A stretch of 17,628 nucleotides of DNA from Rubrobacteraceae bacterium (GTDB lineage Bacteria; Actinomycetota; Rubrobacteria; Rubrobacterales; Rubrobacteraceae), in NCBI GenBank assembly GCA_013698525.1, contig JACCSM010000110.1, forward strand, positions 1-17,628, read 5' to 3'. The notes beneath the pieces are model-generated. The model worked only from the letters and a program-made list of their open reading frames with translations, ran no database searches and was not told the origin of the DNA. Made by a program: the position numbers and the translations under genes. Positions 6,733 to 13,393 of the stretch are shown here, in pieces; positions within the stretch are counted from its first letter, which is position 1; every line of letters begins with the position of its first letter.

Positions 6733-7446
6733 CTAGTTTAAGGCGTTGAGGGTGTCCAGCGCCAGTGTCATCATATTGTCCACGGCGCTACGCAGTTCCT
6801 CGTCGCTGATCCTGACTATCTCAGCGCCGATGGTGTCGGAGACGGTCAGCAAGCATCCAGCCCTCACGCCGTGCATTGCGGCTATAGTGAAGATCACCGC
6901 GGCCTCCATCTCGACGGCGAGCACCCCGAGGTCGCCCCATAACGTCGCAGGGTCTTCGGTAGGGTCGTAGAACAGGTCGGAGCTGACTACCTGGCCGACG
7001 AAGGTCCTTCGCCCCGCGCTCTCTGCCGCGTGGTGGGCAGCGTGAACGATGTCGAAGTGGGCCGCCGGGGCGTAGGGGACGCCGCGGGTGATCGAGGAGA
7101 CCGTTCCGTCCTGCGGGGCCGCCGAGGTCGCGACGATGAGATCCCCCAGACGCAGCTCCCTGCTGTACCCTCCGCAGGTACCGACCCTGACCAGATTCTT
7201 CGCCCCTAGCTGTATGAGCTCCTCCGTCACGATGGAGGCGCTCGGACACCCCATGCCCGTAGCCTGGACCGAGACCGGTTTGCCCCTGTAAGTGCCCGTA
7301 TACCCGAGCATCCCGCGCTCTTGGGTCACAAGCTTCGCGTCCTCGAAGAAGGTCTCGGCGATGTACCTCGCCCTCAGGGGGTCACCGGGCAAGAGAACGC
7401 TCTCCGCGAAATCTCTCGGCTCCGCCCGCACGTGAACAGGGCACAT
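6733..7446 (-). CDS. deoD: Purine-nucleoside phosphorylase, DeoD type
   Basis: This 237-residue cytosolic enzyme splits purine (deoxy)nucleosides with phosphate into base and (deoxy)ribose-1-phosphate. Alignment with E. coli DeoD is nearly colinear. GDPLRA (21-26) supplies the first phosphate Arg (R25), R44 is the arginine contributed across the dimer interface, and RVGTCGG (87-93) gives R87 and T90 (Ser in E. coli). SSDLFY (155-160) and VEMEAA (178-183) form the ribose site, and TVSD (201-204) ends with the base-protonating Asp204. These features favour DeoD over uridine phosphorylase. The ATG has AGGGAG 7 bases upstream. It follows the pyrimidine phosphorylase gene after a 145-base repeat-rich gap and precedes the BchN-like gene. 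Confidence 0.93.
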   Translation of the reverse strand: MCPVHVRAEPRDFAESVLLPGDPLRARYIAETFFEDAKLVTQERGMLGYTGTYRGKPVSVQATGMGCPSASIVTEELIQLGAKNLVRVGTCGGYSRELRLGDLIVATSAAPQDGTVSSITRGVPYAPAAHFDIVHAAHHAAESAGRRTFVGQVVSSDLFYDPTEDPATLWGDLGVLAVEMEAAVIFTIAAMHGVRAGCLLTVSDTIGAEIVRISDEELRSAVDNMMTLALDTLNALN

Positions 7447-7591
7447 GATCGACTCCCTTCGGTCGTCTTAGCACTTCAGCACGCTCAGGCCTGCGGCCTT
7501 CGCTTGTCAGCATTTCAGCTTGTCAGTTTTTCTTTTGCTGAAGAGCTGACAAGCCGCCAAAGGCGGCGTGCTGACATGCTGAGCAGCTATT
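7447..7591. repeat. Repeat-rich gap with stem-loops between the two phosphorylase genes
   Basis: Direct copies GCTTGTCAG at 7502-7510 and 7518-7526 can each pair with CTGACAAGC at 7546-7554. A compact hairpin GCCGCC-AAA-GGCGGC spans 7553-7567. The 11-mers AGCACTTCAGC (7470-7480) and AGCATTTCAGC (7509-7519) are shared with 3409-3427. No T run follows the GC hairpin in the direction of transcription, so a simple intrinsic terminator is not supported. An mRNA-stabilising or dispersed REP-like element is possible. Confidence 0.6.
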
Positions 7592-8866
7592 TCACAGGCT
7601 ATCCAGGATAACAGGGGGAGGCTCTACGGGCTCGTCGGAGATTTCGAGCGCCTTTAGTACGAGGCGTCCGGCTCGCTCCGCTTCGCGTTCGCCGTAGAGG
7701 TGGGCTACGGGTTGGTCCATTTCGAGGGGGTCTCCTGGTTTTACGAGGATTTCGACCCCGGCGCCGGGGTCGATCCGGTCGCCTTTTTTCGCGCGGCCGG
7801 CCCCGAGGGCGAGTGCGGCGCTGCCGATGTCCGACGCTCCGAAACGGGCTACGTAGCCGTCTCGCGGGGACTTTACTTCGCTGACTTCGGCTGAGACGGG
7901 GAGGTCTTCCAGGGCGTCTGCGTCGCCGCCCTGGGCCCTGACGAATGCAATGAACTTCTCGTAGGCTGCACCCGAGGAGAGCGCGTTTTCGATGGCGTCG
8001 GCTCCTTCCGGTTTGCCCTTGAGGTCGAGGAGAAGGGTGGCGACGTGCCTGACCTCGGCGGCGAGGTCATCGGGGACGGGCTCGTTCTTGAGTAGGAGGA
8101 CGCTCTCGCGGACTTCGAGCGCATTGCCGATGGTGCTCCCCAGAGGGTTGTCCATGTCCGTGATCAGGGCCGATGCGTCGATGCCAAGGTCCTCGCTCAG
8201 GCGTACGAGGAGATCAGCCAGCTTGCGGGCTTCTTCGGTCGTCTTCATGAATGCCCCCGAGCCGCGCTTCACGTCGTAGAGTAGATGCCCAGCGCCGGTC
8301 GCTACCTTCTTGGAGACGATAGATGAGCCGATAAGCGGCAGAGAGTCTACCGTGCCTGTCGTATCGCGGAGGGCGTAGATCTCCTTGTCCGCCGGCGCGA
8401 GATCCCCCGCCTCGACTATTGCGAGCCCGACCTCCTCGACCTGGCGCGAAAAGATCTCCTCGGAGAGGTTGCACGAGAAGCCGGGGATAGCCTCCAGCTT
8501 GTCTACTGTGCCGCCGGTCGCGCCGAGGCCGCGCCCCGAGAGCTTGGCAACGGGCGCCCCGCAGGCGGCCACGATAGGGAGCGCCGTGAGGCTAACCTTG
8601 TCCCCGACGCCGCCCGTGGAATGCTTGTCCACGCACTCGGGGAAAGAGTAAGTCTCGCCGGATTCGGCCATCGCCCGCGTCAGCGCGAGCGTCTCCGCAT
8701 AGCTCATTCCCTGGATGAAGATCGCCATGAGCAGCGAGGCCATCTGGTAGTCGGGCACCTTTCCTAGGGCGTAGCCTTCTACCACGTCCCTGATGAGCCC
8801 GTCGGAGAGTTCCCCGCCGAATTTCTTGGTCTCTATGGCATCGAGTATCGTGTTCCCTGAGCCCAT
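7592..8866 (-). CDS. Pyrimidine-nucleoside (thymidine) phosphorylase
   Basis: This 424-residue enzyme of nucleoside salvage and catabolism converts thymidine, deoxyuridine or uridine plus phosphate to the base and sugar-1-phosphate. It shows an N-terminal helical domain with PDYQMASLLMAI (38-49) and the glycine-rich phosphate-binding segment DKHSTGGVGDK (80-90). The family signature SGRGLGATGGT starts at 110, and R167 (ALRD), S182 and K186 are expected to bind the base. A C-terminal domain has GYVARFGASDIG and GAGRAKKGDRIDPGAGVE. Length fits the roughly 430-residue Pdp/DeoA family. Whether it prefers thymidine only (deoA) or is a broad Gram-positive Pdp cannot be told from sequence alone. The ATG has AAGGA 4 bases upstream. 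It lies 73 bases after deoB. Confidence 0.92.
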   Translation of the reverse strand: MGSGNTILDAIETKKFGGELSDGLIRDVVEGYALGKVPDYQMASLLMAIFIQGMSYAETLALTRAMAESGETYSFPECVDKHSTGGVGDKVSLTALPIVAACGAPVAKLSGRGLGATGGTVDKLEAIPGFSCNLSEEIFSRQVEEVGLAIVEAGDLAPADKEIYALRDTTGTVDSLPLIGSSIVSKKVATGAGHLLYDVKRGSGAFMKTTEEARKLADLLVRLSEDLGIDASALITDMDNPLGSTIGNALEVRESVLLLKNEPVPDDLAAEVRHVATLLLDLKGKPEGADAIENALSSGAAYEKFIAFVRAQGGDADALEDLPVSAEVSEVKSPRDGYVARFGASDIGSAALALGAGRAKKGDRIDPGAGVEILVKPGDPLEMDQPVAHLYGEREAERAGRLVLKALEISDEPVEPPPVILDSL

Positions 8867-8939
8867 GCGGTCCTTGTCTCGAACGAGCTTTAGCGCCTTG
8901 CCATTCTAGCGGGTGTGCGGATCTCCGGCTTTCGTTACT

Positions 8940-10103
8940 CTAGGCGAAGCTCCTGCCTGGAAGCCCGCTTTTCTCGACCCCGAGCCATGCGGCGATGGAG
9001 GCTCCGACATCGGAGAAGCCTTCGCGAACGCCGAGGTCGCCTGGCTCACCGCCGACGACGAGGAGCGGGACGCGTTCGCGAGTGTGGTCTGTGCCTTTGA
9101 AGGTTGGGTCATTGCCGTGGTCTGCGGTGATGACCATGAGGTCTTCTGCGGTCAGTGCATCGAGCAGCTCCGGGAGCCTGTCGTCGAAGCGTTCGATGTT
9201 TTGCGCCATACCCTCGGGGTCGCGGCGGTGGCCGTATTTGGCGTCGAAGTCTACGAGGTTTGCGAAGATCAAGCCCGACTCGACGCGGCCCAGGGCCTCG
9301 AGTACAGCGTCGACTTTGGCGCCGTCGTCGGGTGGGGCGGGTAGATGCTCTGTAATGCCACGGCCGTCGAAGATGTCCCTGATCTTGCCGACGGTTACGG
9401 TCTCGTGGCCTGCGTCCTTTATGCGGTCCAGATAGGTCTCCGAGGGCGGGGTTATGCCGTAGTCGTGACGGTTTTCATTCTCCCGCTCGTAGGAGCCGGA
9501 CTCGCCGTGGAAGGGACGGGCGATGACGCGTTCGACCATGATCTCACCCTCCCCGATGAGCATCTTGTGAGCCTTCTTGGAGGCCTCATACAACTCATCG
9601 AGTGGGATCACGTCGGTGTTCGCGGCGATCTGGAAGACGGAGTCGGCTGAGGTGTAGAGGATCCAGGCCCCGGTTCTCTCCTGCTCGGGGCCGAGCTCCT
9701 CTATGATCTTTGTCCCCGAGGCCGGCCTGTTACCTATGACCCCGCGCCCTGTCCCGTCCCCGAAGCGACGCAACACTTCGTCGGGGAAGCCTTCCGGATA
9801 GGTAGGGAGCGGGTCTTCGAGCACGAGGCCCATCATCTCCCAGTGTCCTGCGAGGGTGGCCTTGGCCGCTGATAGCTCGACCATCAGGCCGTGGGAAGCC
9901 GCAGGAGACTCGGCCGGCGGCAGGCCTGCGATCTTATCGACGTTCCCGAGCCCGAGGACCTGGAGGTTCGGCGTCCGGAGGCCGCCGGTGACCCTGGCCA
10001 TGTTCGCCAGGGTGTTGGCACCCTCGTCGCCGAAGTCCGCCGCGTCCGGGGCATTGCCAGCGCCAAGGCCGTCGAGCACGATCACGACTGCTCTGCGTCC
10101 CAT
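8940..10103 (-). CDS. deoB: Phosphopentomutase
   Basis: This enzyme converts (deoxy)ribose-1-phosphate, the product of both phosphorylases downstream, to the 5-phosphate using two Mn2+ ions. It belongs to the alkaline phosphatase superfamily. From the ATG at 10103 it has 387 residues, close to the family norm. D11 in VLDGLGAG binds metal, T83 in KATLAGHWEMMG is the phosphorylated Thr, and ITADHGNDP plus GTDHTRERVPLL near the C-terminus supply the other metal ligands. AAAGGAGG lies just before this ATG, with a short 3-base spacing. An in-frame GTG at 10118 would add five residues (MERRL) and sits 6 bases after TATGAT, so a leaderless start there is a serious alternative. It is first gene of the minus-strand run. 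Confidence 0.93.
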   Translation of the reverse strand: MGRRAVVIVLDGLGAGNAPDAADFGDEGANTLANMARVTGGLRTPNLQVLGLGNVDKIAGLPPAESPAASHGLMVELSAAKATLAGHWEMMGLVLEDPLPTYPEGFPDEVLRRFGDGTGRGVIGNRPASGTKIIEELGPEQERTGAWILYTSADSVFQIAANTDVIPLDELYEASKKAHKMLIGEGEIMVERVIARPFHGESGSYERENENRHDYGITPPSETYLDRIKDAGHETVTVGKIRDIFDGRGITEHLPAPPDDGAKVDAVLEALGRVESGLIFANLVDFDAKYGHRRDPEGMAQNIERFDDRLPELLDALTAEDLMVITADHGNDPTFKGTDHTRERVPLLVVGGEPGDLGVREGFSDVGASIAAWLGVEKSGLPGRSFA

Positions 10104-10124
10104 CAGCCTCCTTTCCACGTCTGG

Positions 10125-10130
10125 ATCATA
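10125..10130 (-). promoter_or_regulatory. Putative -10 box of the deo run
   Basis: TATGAT on the minus strand is followed by 6 bases and the GTG at 10118. A start site here gives either a leaderless GTG-initiated protein or a 15-base leader carrying the Shine-Dalgarno for the ATG at 10103. The -35 element is not clear. Confidence 0.4.
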
Positions 10131-10203
10131 TTAGCGCCTTCATCCGTTCCTCGCCGCGCTTCGTAGGGTAAGTAATGCTCCAGATTACGAGACGAGGAGT
10201 AGC

Positions 10204-10686
10204 ATGGGCTCTAAGAACAAGGTGAGAGAGGCGAAGGTCGAGGACGCAGCTGAGATCTGCGGTCTCGTCCGCGAGCTGGCCGAGACGGTCGGCGACGACC
10301 CGCCCACAGAAGAGGCCACCAGGACGAGGCTCGAGGAGCTCCTGGACGAGCCAAGGGCGCGGGTCCTCGTCGCCGAGAACGAGGCCGGGATCGTGGGAGG
10401 GGCGAGCTTCTGGATCAAACCCGACCTCGCCCACGGCGACACCGTCGTCGAGGTGCCGATGCTCGTGGTCGCAGAGGACCACAGGCGGACCGGGGTGGGC
10501 AGGCTCCTGATGGAGGAGGTGCGCAACGTCGCTTCCGACAACGGCGCATCCCAGATCGAACTGGTCGCCACCCGTGCGAACGTAACGGCCCGCGCATTCT
10601 ACCGCTCCCTGGGCTTCGTCGAGGCCGACGTGGTTTCGCTGGAGTTCGTAGGATCTCAGGAAGCCCCGCCCGATTCCGAAGAATGA
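10204..10686 (+). CDS. GNAT family N-acetyltransferase
   Basis: This 160-residue protein has the GNAT fold, which transfers an acetyl group from acetyl-CoA to an amine. VRELAETVGDD (22-32) lies in the substrate-side helices. VVEVPMLVVAEDHRRTGVGR (81-100) is strand beta4 plus the acetyl-CoA pyrophosphate loop with the R/Q-x-x-G-x-G/A motif RRTGVG (94-99). ANVTARAFYRSLGF (125-138) is the usual motif B with Y133 as possible general acid. The substrate cannot be predicted. The ATG has GAGGAG 4 bases upstream. It is divergent from deoB (100 bases between starts) and convergent with the YIP1-like gene (18 bases between stops). Confidence 0.88.
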   Translation: MGSKNKVREAKVEDAAEICGLVRELAETVGDDPPTEEATRTRLEELLDEPRARVLVAENEAGIVGGASFWIKPDLAHGDTVVEVPMLVVAEDHRRTGVGRLLMEEVRNVASDNGASQIELVATRANVTARAFYRSLGFVEADVVSLEFVGSQEAPPDSEE

Positions 10687-10704
10687 TCCTCGTCGGGGCC
10701 CGGA

Positions 10705-11244
10705 TCAGGCAACGCTCAGGAAATAAAAGGCCGCCCCGAACACGACACCGACGGCCGTGCAGAACAGCACGACCCTAAGCCTTCCGACCTCATGTACCTC
10801 CGCGAGCCCGAGCGGCATGAGCACGAGCCCGGCGTAAGCGGCTCCCAGAGGCCCGAGCACGGGAGCGGCGGCGAAGGGCAGGTAGAAGCCGAGTGGGTAC
10901 GCGAGGACCCTCCAGGTCACGACGTACCCGTGCCGGCCACCGAGGATGCCGAGATGGTAGAGGCCGGCGAGGAGGAACGATAGCGGCAAGGGCAGTATGA
11001 GAGCTACCAGCGCGGGATACAGTCCCCAGAAGAGTAGCCACACGATCGCGGCAGGGATGCCGGAGAAGGCCAGGAAGAGGCTCGGGGCCCTCATGTCCGG
11101 AATCCTTGGCAGCAGCGCGAAGAACCTGACCGGGTGCACGAGTAGCATCGCCAGCGTCCGCGCGTAGCTGGAGAAAGGCCGCGAGACGTCCCACTCGCTG
11201 GCGCCGCCCCTGATCGTGTCCCTCGTGTAGCCGCGCTTAGCCAC
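10705..11244 (-). CDS. YIP1-like polytopic membrane protein
   Basis: This 179-residue protein resembles bacterial YIP1-family membrane proteins: a short soluble head, then HPVRFFALLPR (37-47), a typical start of the domain, and about four or five hydrophobic helices from residue 55 to the C-terminus. The role of the bacterial family is unknown. The frame is open further upstream, but that part is low-complexity polar sequence antisense to the DUF2723 gene and is not believable. I place the start at the GTG at 11244. It has no Shine-Dalgarno but follows TATACT by exactly 6 bases, suggesting a leaderless transcript. It is divergent from the DUF2723 gene across 63 bases. Confidence 0.72.
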   Translation of the reverse strand: MAKRGYTRDTIRGGASEWDVSRPFSSYARTLAMLLVHPVRFFALLPRIPDMRAPSLFLAFSGIPAAIVWLLFWGLYPALVALILPLPLSFLLAGLYHLGILGGRHGYVVTWRVLAYPLGFYLPFAAAPVLGPLGAAYAGLVLMPLGLAEVHEVGRLRVVLFCTAVGVVFGAAFYFLSVA

Positions 11245-11250
11245 GGGCTG

Positions 11251-11256
11251 AGTATA
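11251..11256 (-). promoter_or_regulatory. Putative -10 box for the YIP1-like gene
   Basis: TATACT on the minus strand is followed by 6 bases and the GTG at 11244, with no ribosome site between. This is one of the best matches to the leaderless layout seen repeatedly here. Confidence 0.45.
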
Positions 11257-11292
11257 CAGAGGCCCATCGGGTGGGGCGGTGCGCGTACGTAG

Positions 11293-11298
11293 TATTCT
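11293..11298 (+). promoter_or_regulatory. Putative -10 box for the DUF2723 gene
   Basis: TATTCT ends 9 bases before the ATG at 11308 and no Shine-Dalgarno is present, so the mRNA would have a leader of two or three bases at most. An overlapping TAGTAT is an alternative hexamer. Confidence 0.35.
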
Positions 11299-11307
11299 GC
11301 CCCTGCG

Positions 11308-12915
11308 ATGAATCCCTCCAGCGGCAGGATCAGATCTCCTCGGCGGCTGGGCTCGGCTATGCTCGGGGGGGCTGTGGCGATCTTCGTCGGCATCCTCTAC
11401 GTCGGTACCCTGGCGCCGACGGTCCTGCCTTACGGTGCTCCTGACACGCTCGACTCCCCGATGCTGCAGGCCGAGGTCTCTGTGCTCGGAGTCGGCCATC
11501 CGACCGGCTACCCCACCTACATGATGCTGACACACCTCTTCACCTATCTGCCGTTCGGGGACCCAGCCTACCGCGTGAACCTCGCCTCCGCCGTCTACGG
11601 CGTCGCGGCTGTGCTCGTCGTGTACCTCGCGGGACTGCGGCTTGGAGGGAGAGCCGTCGCAGCGGCGGCCGGGGCACTGGCCTTCGGACTCTCCGGGGCC
11701 TTCTGGAGCCAGGCTGTGATCGCCGAGGTCTACACCTTCGAGGCACTCCTCGTCGCACTCATCATCCTCTTCCTTCTCGTCTGGAGAGACCGCCGCGACG
11801 GCCGATACCTGCTGCTCTGCGCCTTTCTTATCGGTCTCTCCCTTACCCACCACCTGACGAGCATTCTGCTAGTCCCCGCCGCTCTCGCCTTCGTGTACTT
11901 TACCGACAGCCGCGTGTTTTCGAGGACGGTGCTTATGCTGAAGGGCGTCGGACTCTTTTTGCTCGGCCTCCTTCCGCTCCTTTACCTTCCGATACGGGCC
12001 CTGATGCACGCGCCACTGAACGAGGCTGACCCTTCGACCCCCTGGCGCTTCCTGCTACTCGTCACGGGCGGCAGCTTTCTGGCCGAGTCTTCCGAGAAGG
12101 GGAGGCATTGCAGCCCTTCGAGCCTCGCGCTCGCTGACCCCTCTACCAAACTGCAACTGTTGGGGGATCACCTCCTCGGTCAGTACCCTCTCTTGCTGAT
12201 AGTGGTCGGGGCGTTGGCTGCCTTCTACTTGCTGTTTACGGATCGCGCAACGGCCGTACTTCTCGGCGCGCTCTTCTTCGGGTGTCTCGTTCAGGCCGCC
12301 GTCTACCTCCAGTTGGGGATCGAGGACTTCTACGTTTTCATCATCCCCGCCTTTCTCGCTTTCGGACTGTGTATCTCGGCTGGCCTCGGAGCCTTGCTAC
12401 GGTGGGCGGGGAGACTGGCGATCGGCACTACTGCCAGCGGTATCCTTCTCGTCTCCCTCTCGGCCTTGATGCTCGTCGTACCGCTCTCAGGCGTGCGCTA
12501 CTCCTACGCCGCGCACGACCGCAGCGAGGATTATGGAGGACGTAAGAAGATCGAGGCCGTGGCCGGCAACGTGGAGAAGGGCGCAACTGTACTGCATCAC
12601 AGGAGTCCGCTCTGGTACATGGTGCTCGTCGAGGGGAGGAGGCGGGATCTCACCCTCGCGGACCCTTTCTGTACATCCTGGGACCGCCACACCGATGTCG
12701 TCTGGCCGGACCAGATCAGCGCGGTCGAAGCCGCCGATCGCTACGGCACCGCAGATACCACGGGTGTCGAATCCGCTCGCGAGGGCGCACGGAAGGGTCC
12801 CGTCTACCTTCTGGCCAACGACCGTGCCCGGTTGGAAGTCTTTCGGGATGCAGGCTTTGACGTGGTACCTGTCGGGAAAGCCCCGCTCCTCTACGAGCTC
12901 GTGTCCCGCCGGTAG
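11308..12915 (+). CDS. DUF2723 family membrane protein, GT-C glycosyltransferase-like
   Basis: This 535-residue membrane protein has the architecture of the GT-C superfamily, whose members move sugars from lipid carriers to proteins or lipids outside the membrane. A first helix (about 15-36) leads to an external loop with DTLDSPMLQ (46-54; D46 or D49 would take the place of the catalytic acid). The DUF2723 hallmark LGVGHPTGYPTYMML (60-74) and AYRVNLASA (87-95) follow. Around ten further hydrophobic helices come next, then a soluble C-terminal domain from about residue 400 (SYAAHDRSEDYGG... to the end). The sugar donor and acceptor are unknown. No glycosylation partner genes are adjacent, and the gene is divergent from the YIP1-like gene. 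Confidence 0.82.
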   Translation: MNPSSGRIRSPRRLGSAMLGGAVAIFVGILYVGTLAPTVLPYGAPDTLDSPMLQAEVSVLGVGHPTGYPTYMMLTHLFTYLPFGDPAYRVNLASAVYGVAAVLVVYLAGLRLGGRAVAAAAGALAFGLSGAFWSQAVIAEVYTFEALLVALIILFLLVWRDRRDGRYLLLCAFLIGLSLTHHLTSILLVPAALAFVYFTDSRVFSRTVLMLKGVGLFLLGLLPLLYLPIRALMHAPLNEADPSTPWRFLLLVTGGSFLAESSEKGRHCSPSSLALADPSTKLQLLGDHLLGQYPLLLIVVGALAAFYLLFTDRATAVLLGALFFGCLVQAAVYLQLGIEDFYVFIIPAFLAFGLCISAGLGALLRWAGRLAIGTTASGILLVSLSALMLVVPLSGVRYSYAAHDRSEDYGGRKKIEAVAGNVEKGATVLHHRSPLWYMVLVEGRRRDLTLADPFCTSWDRHTDVVWPDQISAVEAADRYGTADTTGVESAREGARKGPVYLLANDRARLEVFRDAGFDVVPVGKAPLLYELVSRR

Positions 12916-12925
12916 AGCGTGCAAC

Positions 12926-13096
12926 CTATCCGTCTTTCTGGCCCAGCCCGGCCTCTCTGGCTCGGACGATGGCCCGGGCGCGGTCGGCGACCGGGAGTTT
13001 GGTGAAGATAACGGTTGCCCGAAACGACCAGGAATGGGAGTTCCCATGCGGCCCTTCGACAACAATGCACCACCTGGTGTAAGATGCAAGCATGAG
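12926..13096 (-). CDS. Doubtful small ORF or gene remnant antisense to the vapB promoter
   Basis: The downstream half of this frame has strongly GC-biased third positions and a natural-looking composition (FRATVIFTKLPVADRARAI and a following REAGLGQKDG end), unlike a typical chance frame. I recognise no family. The start is uncertain: an ATG at 13096 overlaps the vapB start on the other strand and another ATG lies at 13111. No Shine-Dalgarno is evident. It could be a decayed gene end in the 176 bases between the DUF2723 gene and vapB. Confidence 0.25.
   Translation of the reverse strand, partial: LMLASYTRWCIVVEGPHGNSHSWSFRATVIFTKLPVADRARAIVRAREAGLGQKDG
13034..13047. promoter_or_regulatory. 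Palindrome upstream of vapB, candidate operator
   Basis: ATGGGA-GT-TCCCAT is a perfect 6-bp inverted repeat with a 2-base centre, 44 bases before the vapB start and just upstream of its predicted -35. Toxin-antitoxin operons are commonly autoregulated by the antitoxin at such sites; the assignment is inference. Confidence 0.4.
13056..13085 (+). promoter_or_regulatory. Putative promoter of the toxin-antitoxin pair
   Basis: TCGACA (13056-13061, 5/6 to consensus), an 18-base spacer and TAAGAT (13080-13085) end 6 bases before the ATG at 13092. No Shine-Dalgarno is present, so the transcript would be leaderless. Confidence 0.5.
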
Positions 13097-13379
13097 ACGC
13101 GCGAGCATCACGATCCCGGACGAGTTGGAACGGGCCCTCGAACGATATCGGGGGGATTTGGAGGTGCCACCGAGCCTTGCTTCGGTGGTCCAGACGGCGC
13201 TTGGGAGATACCTGGAAGAGAGGGGTTACCCGGTAGAGTATGGAGAAATGTTCGAGTATGAGGAGGAGATCATCCTCCCAACCGGTCCGAAGCCCAGGGG
13301 TTTGATGGGATCTGATGCTCCGAGGCCCAGGGGTGGGGGGAACCCGGTTTCCGATGCCGTGATCGAGGATCGGCGATAG
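13092..13379 (+). CDS. VapB-like ribbon-helix-helix antitoxin
   Basis: This 95-residue protein begins with a ribbon-helix-helix DNA-binding pattern: a short beta strand (RASITIPDEL, 3-12), a first helix (LERALERYRG) and a second helix (SLASVVQTALGRYLEERG, about 28-45). The tail (46-95) is acidic and then Pro/Gly-rich, fitting an unstructured toxin-binding segment. It should neutralise the PIN-domain protein encoded directly downstream and repress its own promoter. The ATG lacks a ribosome site and follows TAAGAT by 6 bases. The stop codon (13377-13379) lies just before the toxin frame becomes recognisable. Confidence 0.82.
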   Translation: MRRASITIPDELERALERYRGDLEVPPSLASVVQTALGRYLEERGYPVEYGEMFEYEEEIILPTGPKPRGLMGSDAPRPRGGGNPVSDAVIEDRR

Positions 13380-13393
13380 GGGCCGTTTCGGAC

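Noticed and set aside
5702..6736. Long plus-strand open frame opposite the BchN-like gene
   Set aside because: Ser/Pro/Arg-rich shadow of the well-supported minus-strand gene; no recognisable domain.
6733..7446. Uridine phosphorylase (udp) for the nucleoside phosphorylase
   Set aside because: Residue-by-residue similarity to DeoD, including TVSD with the base-protonating Asp, favours purine-nucleoside phosphorylase.
7553..7567. GCCGCC/GGCGGC hairpin as an intrinsic terminator
   Set aside because: No run of T follows on either strand, and the hairpin is embedded in a wider repeat structure.
7447..7591. CRISPR-like array
   Set aside because: The repeats are only 9-11 bases, unevenly spaced and without spacers of constant length; no cas genes are present.
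11245..11853. N-terminal extension of the YIP1-like protein
   Set aside because: The frame stays open, but the extra residues are low-complexity, polar and antisense to the DUF2723 gene; the hydrophobic domain and a leaderless promoter support the GTG at 11244.
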